From assembly GCA_947493195.1 (NCBI GenBank), contig CANLQG010000010.1, forward strand, positions 1 to 64,000: DNA of 64,000 bases. Direction: 5' to 3'. Shown piece by piece: positions 1-7,099 of the stretch. Within the stretch, counting starts at the first letter, position 1, and each line of letters starts with the position of its first letter. The notes under the pieces are model-generated. The model saw nothing but the letters and a program-made list of their open reading frames with translations, did no database searches and had not been told where the DNA came from. The stretch is from an uncultured Sphingomonadaceae bacterium (lineage in GTDB: Bacteria > Pseudomonadota > Alphaproteobacteria > Sphingomonadales > Sphingomonadaceae). Both the position numbers and the translations under genes were made by a program.

Positions 1-1
1 C

Positions 2-151
2 CAGGGCCGCATCCACTACACCCAGTGGGAGGACAAGGACGGGGTCACGCGCTACGGCACCGAGATCCTCGCCGACAAGGTCGACTTCCTCTCTCGTGGT
101 AACGGATCGGGTGACGAGAACGACAACACTGACGCTCCCGAGATCGACTGA
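2..151 (+). CDS. ssb: Single-stranded DNA-binding protein, C-terminal part (cut by window edge)
   Basis: The window opens inside a plus-strand frame that runs to a TGA at 149-151. The 49 visible residues begin QGRIHYTQWEDKDG and continue GTEILADKVDFLS, the conserved end of the SSB OB-fold. A short acidic tail rich in D, E and N follows. SSB coats single-stranded DNA in replication, repair and conjugative transfer. The usual hydrophobic DDDIPF-type tip is replaced by DAPEID, which keeps the acidic character but loses the final Phe. A strong hairpin terminator follows. Family assignment is firm; whether it is a plasmid or chromosomal SSB is inference from the conjugative neighbours. Confidence 0.9.
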   Translation, partial: QGRIHYTQWEDKDGVTRYGTEILADKVDFLSRGNGSGDENDNTDAPEID

Positions 152-174
152 CTTTTGTCATCATCGATCCCGCC

Positions 175-210
175 AGAGGGGCGCTGTCCAGACCGGACAG
201 CGCCCCTCTT
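175..210. terminator. Strong bidirectional hairpin between convergent genes
   Basis: A perfect 15-bp inverted repeat (AGAGGGGCGCTGTCC and its complement) closes a 5-base loop. It lies 24 bases after the ssb stop and just before the end of the convergent minus-strand gene at 217-483, so it probably ends both transcripts. Confidence 0.85.
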
Positions 211-216
211 CCTGTG

Positions 217-483
217 CTATCCGCACGATACCTGTTGCTCGCGAACCGGAGCTGCGCGGGCTCCTTCCAGCCGCCGCAGGCCTTCTTCTTCGCCGAGCTT
301 GCCGAGCAGTTCACCGACCTTCCTGACGCCTTTCTTCGAGAAGGTCTCGATACCACTGCCGAGAAGCATCTGGCCCAGCTCGATGGCAGCCTTCTCTTCC
401 AGTTCGCGCCGGCGCTGGTCGAGTGCTTCGTGGTCGGCTTCAAGTTTCTTCAATGCGGCAATCGCGCTTCGCTGCGATGGCAT
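217..483 (-). CDS. Small coiled-coil protein, DUF6437-like
   Basis: This is an 88-residue protein with an N-terminal charged helix (LKKLEADHEALDQRRRELEEKAA, heptad-like) and then a segment with LLGSGIETFSKKGVRKVGELLGKLG. Small proteins of this shape, often labelled DUF6437, recur next to conjugation genes in sphingomonad elements. I recall the family from memory and cannot verify it. Function is unknown. The high Lys/Arg/Glu content and predicted coiled coil suggest a DNA- or protein-binding accessory factor. It is convergent with ssb across the 175-210 hairpin. Confidence 0.7.
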   Translation of the reverse strand: MPSQRSAIAALKKLEADHEALDQRRRELEEKAAIELGQMLLGSGIETFSKKGVRKVGELLGKLGEEEGLRRLEGARAAPVREQQVSCG

Positions 484-818
484 GACGAGATCCTTGCATG
501 TTCCCCCATAATCGCAGCCCGTATGGATACTGCCCCAGCAACGGACTTATAGGAAAATGGGAATCTGACCTTCCGTCATGGGGAGAGATGAGAGGGTCCT
601 GGCTCACGGAATTCCTATGCTGACGGGGCTGCAACCACCGCCTCAAGAACGGCGGGGCCCCACGATTTTGCCTCCCCTCCGCCTGCGCTGCGGTCCGACA
701 AAACCGTTACCCCCACCGCCGCTGGCGCGGTCGCCCGGCCGGGCGATCCTGTGACCCGGCGGCCGCATCCCCGTCTTCGGGCCTCCTGCCGGCTTCCCGG
801 CACAATCAGGAGGATATC
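484..818. other. Intergenic region between divergent small genes
   Basis: These 335 bases separate the minus-strand 217-483 gene from the plus-strand 819-1040 gene and should hold both promoters. The part from about 620 to 800 is very GC-rich with short inverted repeats. I see no convincing ORF, tRNA or other RNA. Confidence 0.5.
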
Positions 819-1040
819 ATGGCTACACTTGCAACGGTTCAGACCAATTCGAACAGCTACTTCGAGGCACTTGCCACCGCCGAACGGCGGGCATTGCACA
901 GCTTCTTCGACCAGCACGTTATCGAGGACAAGGACGTCGGCTACCTCGCACTCGACGAAGGCGACTATAACGCACTTCCGGCATACCTGGCACACCGCGT
1001 GGTGCATACGGTACACGGAGCTCTGCTCGACGAATATTGA
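819..1040 (+). CDS. Small conserved-looking hypothetical protein
   Basis: This 73-residue protein (MATLATVQTNSNSYFEALATAE...) has no signal peptide or membrane segment and contains several His and acidic residues. A near-perfect ribosome site (AGGAGG, about 8 bases before ATG) and a clear intrinsic terminator right after the stop support it as a real monocistronic gene. I do not recognise a family. It lies between the small coiled-coil gene and the HTH/RepA block of the mobile-element backbone, so it is probably an accessory backbone gene. Confidence 0.7.
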   Translation: MATLATVQTNSNSYFEALATAERRALHSFFDQHVIEDKDVGYLALDEGDYNALPAYLAHRVVHTVHGALLDEY

Positions 1041-1049
1041 AACGCCGAC

Positions 1050-1085
1050 AAGGGCGGGGCTGGCAACGGTTCCCGCCCTTTTTTC
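1050..1085 (+). terminator. Rho-independent terminator
   Basis: AAGGGCGGG pairs with CCCGCCCTT across a 13-base loop and is followed by a T-run. It lies 10 bases after the stop of the 819-1040 gene. Confidence 0.88.
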
Positions 1086-1474
1086 CATGCTCGCCAGGGC
1101 AGGTGGCTGGACGCCAAACGGAGCGGGGCTGTGGATGCGCTCTGTCCCGCGCAGCTGACGCTGCGCTCCTGAGGGCGCAGCCTGATCTGTTTCCGGGCCC
1201 CGCACGCACTTGCGCACCGGAACCGGGTCGGACCAGCGCGCGCGGCAGGACCGACTTCGCCCCGTTCCTGCCGCTCTACACGTGGTCCCTGTCCGGCCCC
1301 TCTCGCGCAGGTGCGATCTCTTGTCTGGCCGCAGGTCTGCGTCGCTGGATTGCAGGCGGGGCGACATTCCTGGCCAGCGAAGATTGTCGCTCCCCCTCCG
1401 CGCCAGTCATGCGCCAGGACCCTCGGCAGCATGCGGTCACTGGCCGCGCCCGCCCAATTCAGCCGGAGCTAACC
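1086..1474. other. Long leader upstream of the HTH-repA operon
   Basis: This is 389 bases of GC-rich DNA with no supported gene. Open frames cross it only because of base composition. It should carry the promoter for the gene block starting at 1475, but I could not pick a specific -10/-35 pair. Confidence 0.45.
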
Positions 1475-1747
1475 ATGACCGCGCCTCCCGACCCTGTTCG
1501 CCCCCGGTACCTGCGCACCCCCGATGCAGCCGTACACCTCGGACTCTCGCCTCGTACGCTGGAGAAACACCGTTGCTATGGCACTGGCCCGGTCTACCAC
1601 AAGCTCGGCGGGCGCATCGTATACCGGCTTGAAGACCTCGACGCCTGGGCCGAGCAGGGCGTGCGCCGCTCGACCAGCGACCCGGGCAAGGGCACAGTCC
1701 ATCCGGCCAAGCGGCTCGATGGCTATACCCCGCCGGTGCGGCGCTGA
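1475..1747 (+). CDS. Helix-turn-helix (excisionase/MerR-like) DNA-binding protein
   Basis: The 90-residue product carries an HTH_17-type domain at about residues 11-62: YLRTPDAAVHLGLSPRTLEKHR, then GTGPVYHKLGGRIVYRLEDLDAWAEQ. That is the pattern of excisionase-like winged HTH proteins. The open frame extends further upstream, but the ATG at 1475 has a GGAG ribosome site and the domain begins right after it. Such proteins sit directly upstream of repA in sphingomonad conjugative elements and are thought to regulate replication or transfer genes. The gap to repA is five bases, implying one operon. Confidence 0.88.
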   Translation: MTAPPDPVRPRYLRTPDAAVHLGLSPRTLEKHRCYGTGPVYHKLGGRIVYRLEDLDAWAEQGVRRSTSDPGKGTVHPAKRLDGYTPPVRR

Positions 1748-1752
1748 CACAC

Positions 1753-2634
1753 ATGTGGTGTTTGCAGTCCTCTCCACCGGGTGAGCCGGCGCTCGAGCGC
1801 TTCGTCGCCAGCGGCGGAAACATCGCCGTGCGCGACATGCAGGAACTCATGGCGTGGCCGTTCTTCAGCCTCGCCAAGTCGCGGCGCGTGCGGGCGATCG
1901 ATTTTCGCATGGGCGAGACCGCGATTCTGGTCGAGCCCACGCTCGAGCACGGCATGGCGACGATCTGGGATGCCGACGTGCTGATCTGGGTTGTCAGCCA
2001 GCTGGTCGAGGCGCGCGACACCGGGCGGGCGACTTCGCGTCTGATCCTGGCCACGCCGCATGAGATTCTCACCTTCACGCGCCGCGGTACCGGCAAGGCA
2101 AGCTACATGCGCCTCAGGGCAGCCCTTGACCGGCTGCAGTCCACCAGCATCGCGACATCGATCCGGCAGTGCGGCGCGCGGCGTCGCCACCGCTTTTCGT
2201 GGATCAACGAATGGCGCGAGATCATCGCCCCCGGCGGACGTGCGGTCGGCATCGAACTGATCATTCCGGACTGGCTCTATGCAGGTGTGCTCGATCGCGC
2301 GCTCGTGCTGACCATCGACCCTGGCTACTTTGCACTTACGGGCGGTCTCGAACGCTGGCTCTACCGCATTGTGCGCAAGCATGGCGGACGTCAGGCCGCT
2401 GGCTGGAGCTTCGACCTGGCTCACCTGTATCGCAAGTCGGGCGCGCTCTCACCGTTCAAGCGGTTCGCCTTCGAGGTGCGGGCAATCGTCAGACGGCAGG
2501 CGCTCCCCGGGTACCGGTTGCAGATCGGATCGAGGCGGGGCGCGACCGTGCTGCAATTCGCGCCGCTCCCACCCGATCTCGCAGATCTCGCCATGCGGCG
2601 CTTGTCTCGTACCCCTGTGGAAAAGTCAGCATGA
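1753..2634 (+). CDS. repA: Replication initiator protein A
   Basis: The 293-residue protein matches the RepA family of broad-host plasmids and sphingomonad ICEs: LERFVASGGNIAVRDMQELMAWPFFSLAKS near the N-terminus, then TPHEILTFTRRGTG and an RLRAALDRLQST motif. Two winged-helix regions are expected (about 60-180 and 190-290). RepA binds iterons at the vegetative origin and starts replication. Three iteron-like repeats begin at 2639, immediately after the gene. The start at 1753 lies five bases after the HTH stop with no good Shine-Dalgarno, so translation is probably coupled. The end overlaps the next reading frame by ATGA. Confidence 0.93.
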   Translation: MWCLQSSPPGEPALERFVASGGNIAVRDMQELMAWPFFSLAKSRRVRAIDFRMGETAILVEPTLEHGMATIWDADVLIWVVSQLVEARDTGRATSRLILATPHEILTFTRRGTGKASYMRLRAALDRLQSTSIATSIRQCGARRRHRFSWINEWREIIAPGGRAVGIELIIPDWLYAGVLDRALVLTIDPGYFALTGGLERWLYRIVRKHGGRQAAGWSFDLAHLYRKSGALSPFKRFAFEVRAIVRRQALPGYRLQIGSRRGATVLQFAPLPPDLADLAMRRLSRTPVEKSA

Positions 2635-3317
2635 TGGTCGGACCATCGGGAACCCGCGGGCTCGGTCTATCGGGAACCGCTCGCTCGGACGATCGGGAAC
2701 CCGAATCGCCCGCAAACGACCGGCACGCCTCGATTTTCCGGCCCCTTAACAATGCTAACAGGGAATCCTTCGGATTCCTGCTAACGGCGACGGGACTGTG
2801 CAAGACGCCGGGTTGCGCGGCACGCGGTCAGACGCTGCGGCGCACGGCCGCTGACCCGCCGCTCACGCATGTCACGCTCGTGTGGCGGGCGAACGAGCAC
2901 GAGGACTGGCTGCGCTTTGGCAAACCCGTCGTCGAGCGGATCATCGATCGCCGCCGACGCGTCGAGAGCTACGTCCCTGGCCAGGTCTTCGCGCTGGTGC
3001 GCTGGGCGTCGAACACCTTCGGCACCATCCGCTCGACGCTCGACATCGTCCGTGCGGTCGGACCCGGCGAAGCCTTTACGACGCTTGCACAGGTCGAGCC
3101 GGGCGGCGAACTGCTGCTTTCGGTCAGAGGCTGGGCGAAGGTCCGCGCGGTGCTCCGCCGGATCGACGCCATCGAGCAGGCTGGCCATGATCCGTGCCTC
3201 GTTGCGCCGGATCACTGGCGGCACATAGGCAACCGCCTTGCATCCGGTTTGGAACCGCGAGGCTACCGGCACGACCGGCACCGCGCCTGGCATCTTCGCC
3301 GGAAGCTGAACCGATGA
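2631..3317 (+). CDS. DUF2840 domain protein with unusual N-terminal extension
   Basis: From about residue 78 (LTHVTLVWRANEHEDWLRFG) to the end the product is a DUF2840 protein: RFGKPVVERIIDRRRRVESY, FALVRWASNTFGTI and APDHWRHIGNRL are family hallmarks. It is a conserved but uncharacterised gene of conjugative elements, always close to traF. The only in-frame ATG codons are at 2631 and 2634, overlapping the repA stop, so a formal start there puts the iterons and hairpin inside the coding sequence. The extra 77 residues are low-complexity and unlike the family. Either a non-standard start near 2860 is used, or a deletion fused the frame to the repA end. A parA gene commonly lies in this position and is absent. 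Confidence 0.8.
   Translation: MMVGPSGTRGLGLSGTARSDDREPESPANDRHASIFRPLNNANRESFGFLLTATGLCKTPGCAARGQTLRRTAADPPLTHVTLVWRANEHEDWLRFGKPVVERIIDRRRRVESYVPGQVFALVRWASNTFGTIRSTLDIVRAVGPGEAFTTLAQVEPGGELLLSVRGWAKVRAVLRRIDAIEQAGHDPCLVAPDHWRHIGNRLASGLEPRGYRHDRHRAWHLRRKLNR
2639..2702 (+). repeat. Three iterons, candidate origin of replication
   Basis: The sequence CGG(A/T)CNATCGGGAACC occurs three times, starting at 2639, 2663 and 2686. The 24- and 23-base spacings are close to two helical turns. Equal-phase direct repeats next to repA are the hallmark of RepA-bound iterons. A TGTGGAAAA element lies just upstream (2616-2624). Origin function is inferred. Confidence 0.75.
2753..2785. repeat. Small hairpin flanked by direct TGCTAAC repeats
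   Basis: GGAATCC-TTC-GGATTCC (2762-2778) forms a 7-bp stem, and TGCTAAC occurs on each side (2753-2759 and 2779-2785). It lies just after the iterons and could be part of the origin, or a residual terminator of a lost gene. Confidence 0.55.
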
Positions 3318-3895
3318 AGCGCGCACCTTCGCTTCTCGCCGCCGCGATTGCGATCGCCACCCTCACGAGCGTACTGCTCCCGCCCGCGCGACTGCTGGTC
3401 TGGAACATCACGCCGAGCGTTCCGACAGGGCTCTATCGGATCGAACCCGCACGTCAGTTACGGCCCGGCGACCGGGTCGCGATCGCGCCGCCGCCGCGTC
3501 TGCAGGCGCTGCTTGCCGAGCGCGGATACCTTCCATCCGGCGTTCCGCTCCTGAAGCAGGTCGCTGCACTCGAGGGGCAGCAGGTCTGCCGCTCGGGGCT
3601 GACGATCACGATCGATGGCGAGCCGCGCGCCACAGCGCGTCCCCGCGACTCGCTGGAGCGCGACCTGCCGGTCTGGGACGGGTGCCGGATCCTGCGTCCC
3701 GGGCAGGTATTCGTGCTGAACGAGCATGCGCCCGGCAGCTTCGATGGACGCTATTTCGGCGTGCTGGCACGCAGCACGATCGTCGGCCGCGCGGTGCCGG
3801 TCTGGACCGGCGAGGCCGGCAAAGCTGCGCACTTTGTGTTCGCCGCTCCAACTTCCGTAATCTCAATCCAACCCCCCAAAGGAGATGACCAATGA
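3314..3895 (+). CDS. traF: TraF-type S26 signal peptidase
   Basis: The 193-residue protein has an N-terminal hydrophobic segment (about residues 8-24) and the S26 catalytic motif NITPSVPTGLY, placing the nucleophile at Ser35. The general base Lys81 lies in LLKQVAALEG. Later boxes include VFVLNEHAPGSFDGRYFG. TraF peptidases act in the inner membrane and in RP4-type systems mature and cyclise the TrbC pilin. The ATG overlaps the DUF2840 stop (ATGA), and the 3' end overlaps DUF736 in the same way, so these genes are translated as a chain. The pilin partner, trbC, would lie in the trb module beyond the window. Confidence 0.9.
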   Translation: MKRAPSLLAAAIAIATLTSVLLPPARLLVWNITPSVPTGLYRIEPARQLRPGDRVAIAPPPRLQALLAERGYLPSGVPLLKQVAALEGQQVCRSGLTITIDGEPRATARPRDSLERDLPVWDGCRILRPGQVFVLNEHAPGSFDGRYFGVLARSTIVGRAVPVWTGEAGKAAHFVFAAPTSVISIQPPKGDDQ

Positions 3896-4224
3896 CCGCG
3901 ATCGGCACTTTCACTGCAACCCCAACCGGCTTCGAGGGTCGCCTGCACACGCTCTCGCTTGACGTCGAGCTCACCATTGTCGCGCAGGATCCGGGCGACA
4001 ATGCGAAGGCGCCGACCTACCGCGTCTTTCGCGGCGAAGGGGACGAGGCGATCGAGGTCGGCGCGGGCTGGGAGCATGTCGGCGAGAAGGCCGGCGCCTT
4101 CATCGTGCTCGTCATCGACGACCCGGTCCTCCCGGCGCCGCTGCGCGGCAACCTTTTTGCCGGCGGCGCAGGCACGCACGTGCTGACATGGTCGCGTCCC
4201 GCGCCCCGCACCGCCCAGGCCTGA
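3892..4224 (+). CDS. DUF736 family protein
   Basis: This 110-residue DUF736 protein starts MTAIGTFTATPTGFEGRLHTLSLD and has the typical AP(T)YRVFRGEGDEAIEVGAGWE core. It has no signal peptide or membrane segment. DUF736 genes are near-universal neighbours of relaxase and traF genes in alphaproteobacterial conjugative elements, but their role is not established. A strong ribosome site (AAAGGAGATGA) precedes the ATG, which overlaps the traF stop by four bases. The lytic transglycosylase follows after three bases. Confidence 0.92.
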   Translation: MTAIGTFTATPTGFEGRLHTLSLDVELTIVAQDPGDNAKAPTYRVFRGEGDEAIEVGAGWEHVGEKAGAFIVLVIDDPVLPAPLRGNLFAGGAGTHVLTWSRPAPRTAQA

Positions 4225-4227
4225 TCG

Positions 4228-4908
4228 ATGCGCGCCTGGACGCTCCTGCTCGCCGCGGCTGCAGGATTGGCAGCGGCGGCTCCGGCCGCGGGGCAAACGA
4301 GACAGGTTGCAACGACACTGCCGCCCGCGCGCATCGCGATCGATGCGCACGTGCGCGAAGCCTCGCAGCGCTTCGGCATGCCTGCGCAGTGGATCTATGC
4401 CGTCATCCGCGCCGAAAGCGCTGGCAGGGTGCGCGCAGTCTCGCGGGCCGGGGCCATGGGACTTATGCAGCTGATGCCCGGAACCTGGGCGCGCCAGCGC
4501 GCCCGCCACGGCCTCGGCGTGGACCCCTTCGACCCGCGCGACAACATCCTCGCAGGCACCTCATACCTGCGCGAAATGTACGACCGCTACGGCGTGCCGG
4601 GTTTCCTCGCTGCGTACAATGCAGGGCCGGGGCGATACGAAGACTGGCGCGCGGGGCGGCGCTCGCTGCCGCCCGAAACGCGTCAATATGTCGCCCGGCT
4701 TGCGCCGCAGCTGCAGGCCGGGCGTGCGTTCATCGCATCCGATGCGCATTTGGCAGAGCCGCCAGACCCTTCCGAAAGCCTTCCTTCGGGGCCTGCGGCG
4801 ACGCGGCAGTTGATCGAGGTCGGGGATGGTTCTGCAAATCCCTTTGCGCGTGCCGCGCAGCCGGCACACGATCTGTTTGCCGCCGTGTCGACGGCGATTG
4901 ACCGGTGA
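4228..4908 (+). CDS. Conjugation-type lytic transglycosylase
   Basis: The 226-residue protein has a signal peptide (cleavage near AAG/QTRQ, about residue 22) and a soluble lytic transglycosylase domain at about 40-150. The catalytic Glu is Glu63 in VIRAESAG, followed by GAMGLMQLMPGTW and AYNAGPGRY, the classical SLT boxes. It would cut peptidoglycan locally so that the type IV secretion channel can be assembled, like VirB1/TrbN. The C-terminal 70 residues are low-complexity. It is the last gene of the tight repA-traF-DUF736 block, with a 235-base gap before the relaxase. Confidence 0.92.
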   Translation: MRAWTLLLAAAAGLAAAAPAAGQTRQVATTLPPARIAIDAHVREASQRFGMPAQWIYAVIRAESAGRVRAVSRAGAMGLMQLMPGTWARQRARHGLGVDPFDPRDNILAGTSYLREMYDRYGVPGFLAAYNAGPGRYEDWRAGRRSLPPETRQYVARLAPQLQAGRAFIASDAHLAEPPDPSESLPSGPAATRQLIEVGDGSANPFARAAQPAHDLFAAVSTAIDR

Positions 4909-5143
4909 TCGCCATGCGCAGTATGGCCACCCGGCCCCTGTCTTGCCCGAACTGTGTGCGGGGAAAGCGTCACCAGGAGTATGAAAAGGGGGATGGCAAG
5001 ATAAAAGCACCGCCGTCGGGCGGGGTGCAGGTGGTTGGTTTTTCTGGGGAATATGCGCCGTCACTCGCTGTGGTGCGCCATCGGTCGGTCCCGATTGGCG
5101 TGCAAATTCAGTGTGAAAAGCGGCGGCGGGGCATTTTCTGAGC
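4909..5143. other. Intergenic region before the relaxase gene, candidate oriT
   Basis: These 235 bases lie directly upstream of the relaxase gene, where oriT is normally found in this type of element. An imperfect hairpin (GCACC...GGTGC around GCC-GTCG-GGC) lies at 5007-5028. I could not identify a nick site from sequence alone. A frame spanning 4905-5141 has no protein-like features. Confidence 0.4.
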
Positions 5144-6901
5144 ATGGCCGGGGACGATTTCGACATCCGGCCAGGAGGCGTTCGCGACCAGGGCGCGGCA
5201 AACTATCGCAAGGCGAAGACGCTGGTCGGACGCGTCCAGCAGATCGCCCGCCGCAGTGGACGCTCCCCGCGGAGCCGTGTCACGGGCGCGAAGCGGGGGA
5301 CCGGACGTTTCGGCAGGGGCGGACGCGCGGCCTTCGGACGGCGCGCCGGGCGCCTCCAGCGACGCGTGATCGTCAAGGCCAGGGTCGTGCGCCATCGCGG
5401 CGCGCGCTTCCGGGCGGCGCCGCTCGCGCGCCACATCACCTATCTCTCCCGCGATGGGGTCACGCGCGACGGAGGCGATGGCAGAATGTTCGATGCACAA
5501 AGCGAGAACGCGGATGGCGACGCCTTCGCCGCGCGCTGCGAAGAAGACCGGCATCATTTCCGCTTCATGATCTCGCCCGAGGATGCCGGCGAGATGAGCG
5601 ACCTGCGGGAATTCACGCGCGAGTTGATGGACGACATGGTGCGCGATCTCGATACGTCGCTCGACTGGGTCGCGATCGATCACTGGAATACGGCAAGCCC
5701 GCACGTGCATGTTCTCGTTCGCGGGGTCGCCGATGATGGAAGCGATCTCGTCATCGATCGCAGGTACATCAGCAGCGGGCTGCGCGCCCGGGCCGCAGAG
5801 CGGGTGACGATCGAGCTCGGTCCGCGCAGCGAGCGGGATATCGAGGCAGCGCTGCGCAGCGAGGTCGGCGCCGAGCGTTGGACAGGGCTTGATCGTCGGC
5901 TGCAGTACGTCGGCGGCAGCGAGCGAGTTGTCGATCTGCGACCCGATGCGACGGGCGTCCGGCGGCCCGATGCGCGCTTCCTCATCGGCCGCGCAGGAAC
6001 GCTGGAAAAAATGGACCTCGCCGAACGGGTCGGCCCGGCGACGTGGAAGCTCTCCGACAAACTGGAGCCGACCCTGAGAGCGCTCGGTGAGCGCGGCGAC
6101 ATCGTCAAGACGATGCACCGGGCGATGGCGGCGCGCGATCTTCCGCTCGCTACAGGGCGCATGGTCCTCGACGATGCTTTCGCTTCGCCCGGTGCCGACC
6201 GGCCGCTCGAGGGGCGACTGATCGGGCGCGGCCTCCATGACGAGCTCACCGGTGAAGCCTATGCGATCGTCGATGCGACAGACGGGCGCACGCACTATCT
6301 GCGCTTCCCCGACCTTGAGCGCACGGGCGATGGCGCACCCGGCGCGATCGTGACGCAGAGCCGCTGGACTGATCGCAAGGGACGCGAGCAGGCGAGCCTG
6401 CTGGTCCGGTCGGACCTGCCGATCGAGCGCCAGGTCGATGCGCGCGGAGCGACCTGGCTCGACCGCCAGCTGCTTGCGCCGCAGGCGGAACGATCCGATG
6501 CCGGGTTTGGCGCGCAGGTTGCCGTCGCGCTCCAGAAGCGAACCGACTGGCTGGTCGGGCAAGGCCACGCCATCCGGCAAGGGGGGCGGGTGGTCTTTGT
6601 CCGCGACCTGCTTGCGCGCCTGCGGCAGGACGAATTGCAGCAGGCCGCAGGTGCGATCTCCGCAAGGTTGGGGGCCGGGGCGCGCGTCCCGGGCGAGGGA
6701 CAGCCGATAACCGGAGTCTATCGCGAGCGGATCGCGCTTGCTTCGGGACGGTTTGCGGTGATCGATGATGGCGCGGGCTTTCAACTCGTCCCCTGGCGAC
6801 AGGATCTCGAACCGCGCCGCGGTACAGTGGTCGGGGGCAGGATCAATGCGAACGGCGGGGTTGACTGGAGCTTCGGGCGCCGGCGCGGGCCCACGATCTG
6901 A
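5144..6901 (+). CDS. Relaxase/mobilisation nuclease (DUF3363 type)
   Basis: The 585-residue protein begins with a basic Arg-rich region and then shows the relaxase core: RHHFRFMISPEDAGEM around His137-His138 and the metal-binding motif SPHVHVLVRG with His187 and His189. The C-terminal half corresponds to the DUF3363 region often annotated with VirD2-like relaxases. The enzyme nicks oriT and pilots the strand into the recipient through the TraG coupling protein encoded next. The catalytic Tyr cannot be assigned by eye. It is followed 198 bases later by traG. The size is normal for the family and no frame damage is visible. Confidence 0.92.
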   Translation: MAGDDFDIRPGGVRDQGAANYRKAKTLVGRVQQIARRSGRSPRSRVTGAKRGTGRFGRGGRAAFGRRAGRLQRRVIVKARVVRHRGARFRAAPLARHITYLSRDGVTRDGGDGRMFDAQSENADGDAFAARCEEDRHHFRFMISPEDAGEMSDLREFTRELMDDMVRDLDTSLDWVAIDHWNTASPHVHVLVRGVADDGSDLVIDRRYISSGLRARAAERVTIELGPRSERDIEAALRSEVGAERWTGLDRRLQYVGGSERVVDLRPDATGVRRPDARFLIGRAGTLEKMDLAERVGPATWKLSDKLEPTLRALGERGDIVKTMHRAMAARDLPLATGRMVLDDAFASPGADRPLEGRLIGRGLHDELTGEAYAIVDATDGRTHYLRFPDLERTGDGAPGAIVTQSRWTDRKGREQASLLVRSDLPIERQVDARGATWLDRQLLAPQAERSDAGFGAQVAVALQKRTDWLVGQGHAIRQGGRVVFVRDLLARLRQDELQQAAGAISARLGAGARVPGEGQPITGVYRERIALASGRFAVIDDGAGFQLVPWRQDLEPRRGTVVGGRINANGGVDWSFGRRRGPTI

Positions 6902-7099
6902 AGTCACGAAAGCCAAGTTTTTGGGTGATCGGCCGGGCAGAGTGCCACGTACCCGATGGCCTGCGCCGCAAACCCGGCTTTGGGTGTCAGGGCGCTCTGG
7001 CCGCGCCGTTCCTTTTCTTCGCTGCAACGCGCTCCGGGCAGGTCGTCCTTGAACTGCCGGGCCTTGCCTGCCCTCCTTGCACCCGAAAGGAGGTACCCG

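Noticed and set aside
4905..5141. A 78-codon frame with GTG start overlapping the transglycosylase stop
   Set aside because: The product has no recognisable features and the region fits a non-coding oriT-type spacer; the coupling is probably chance.
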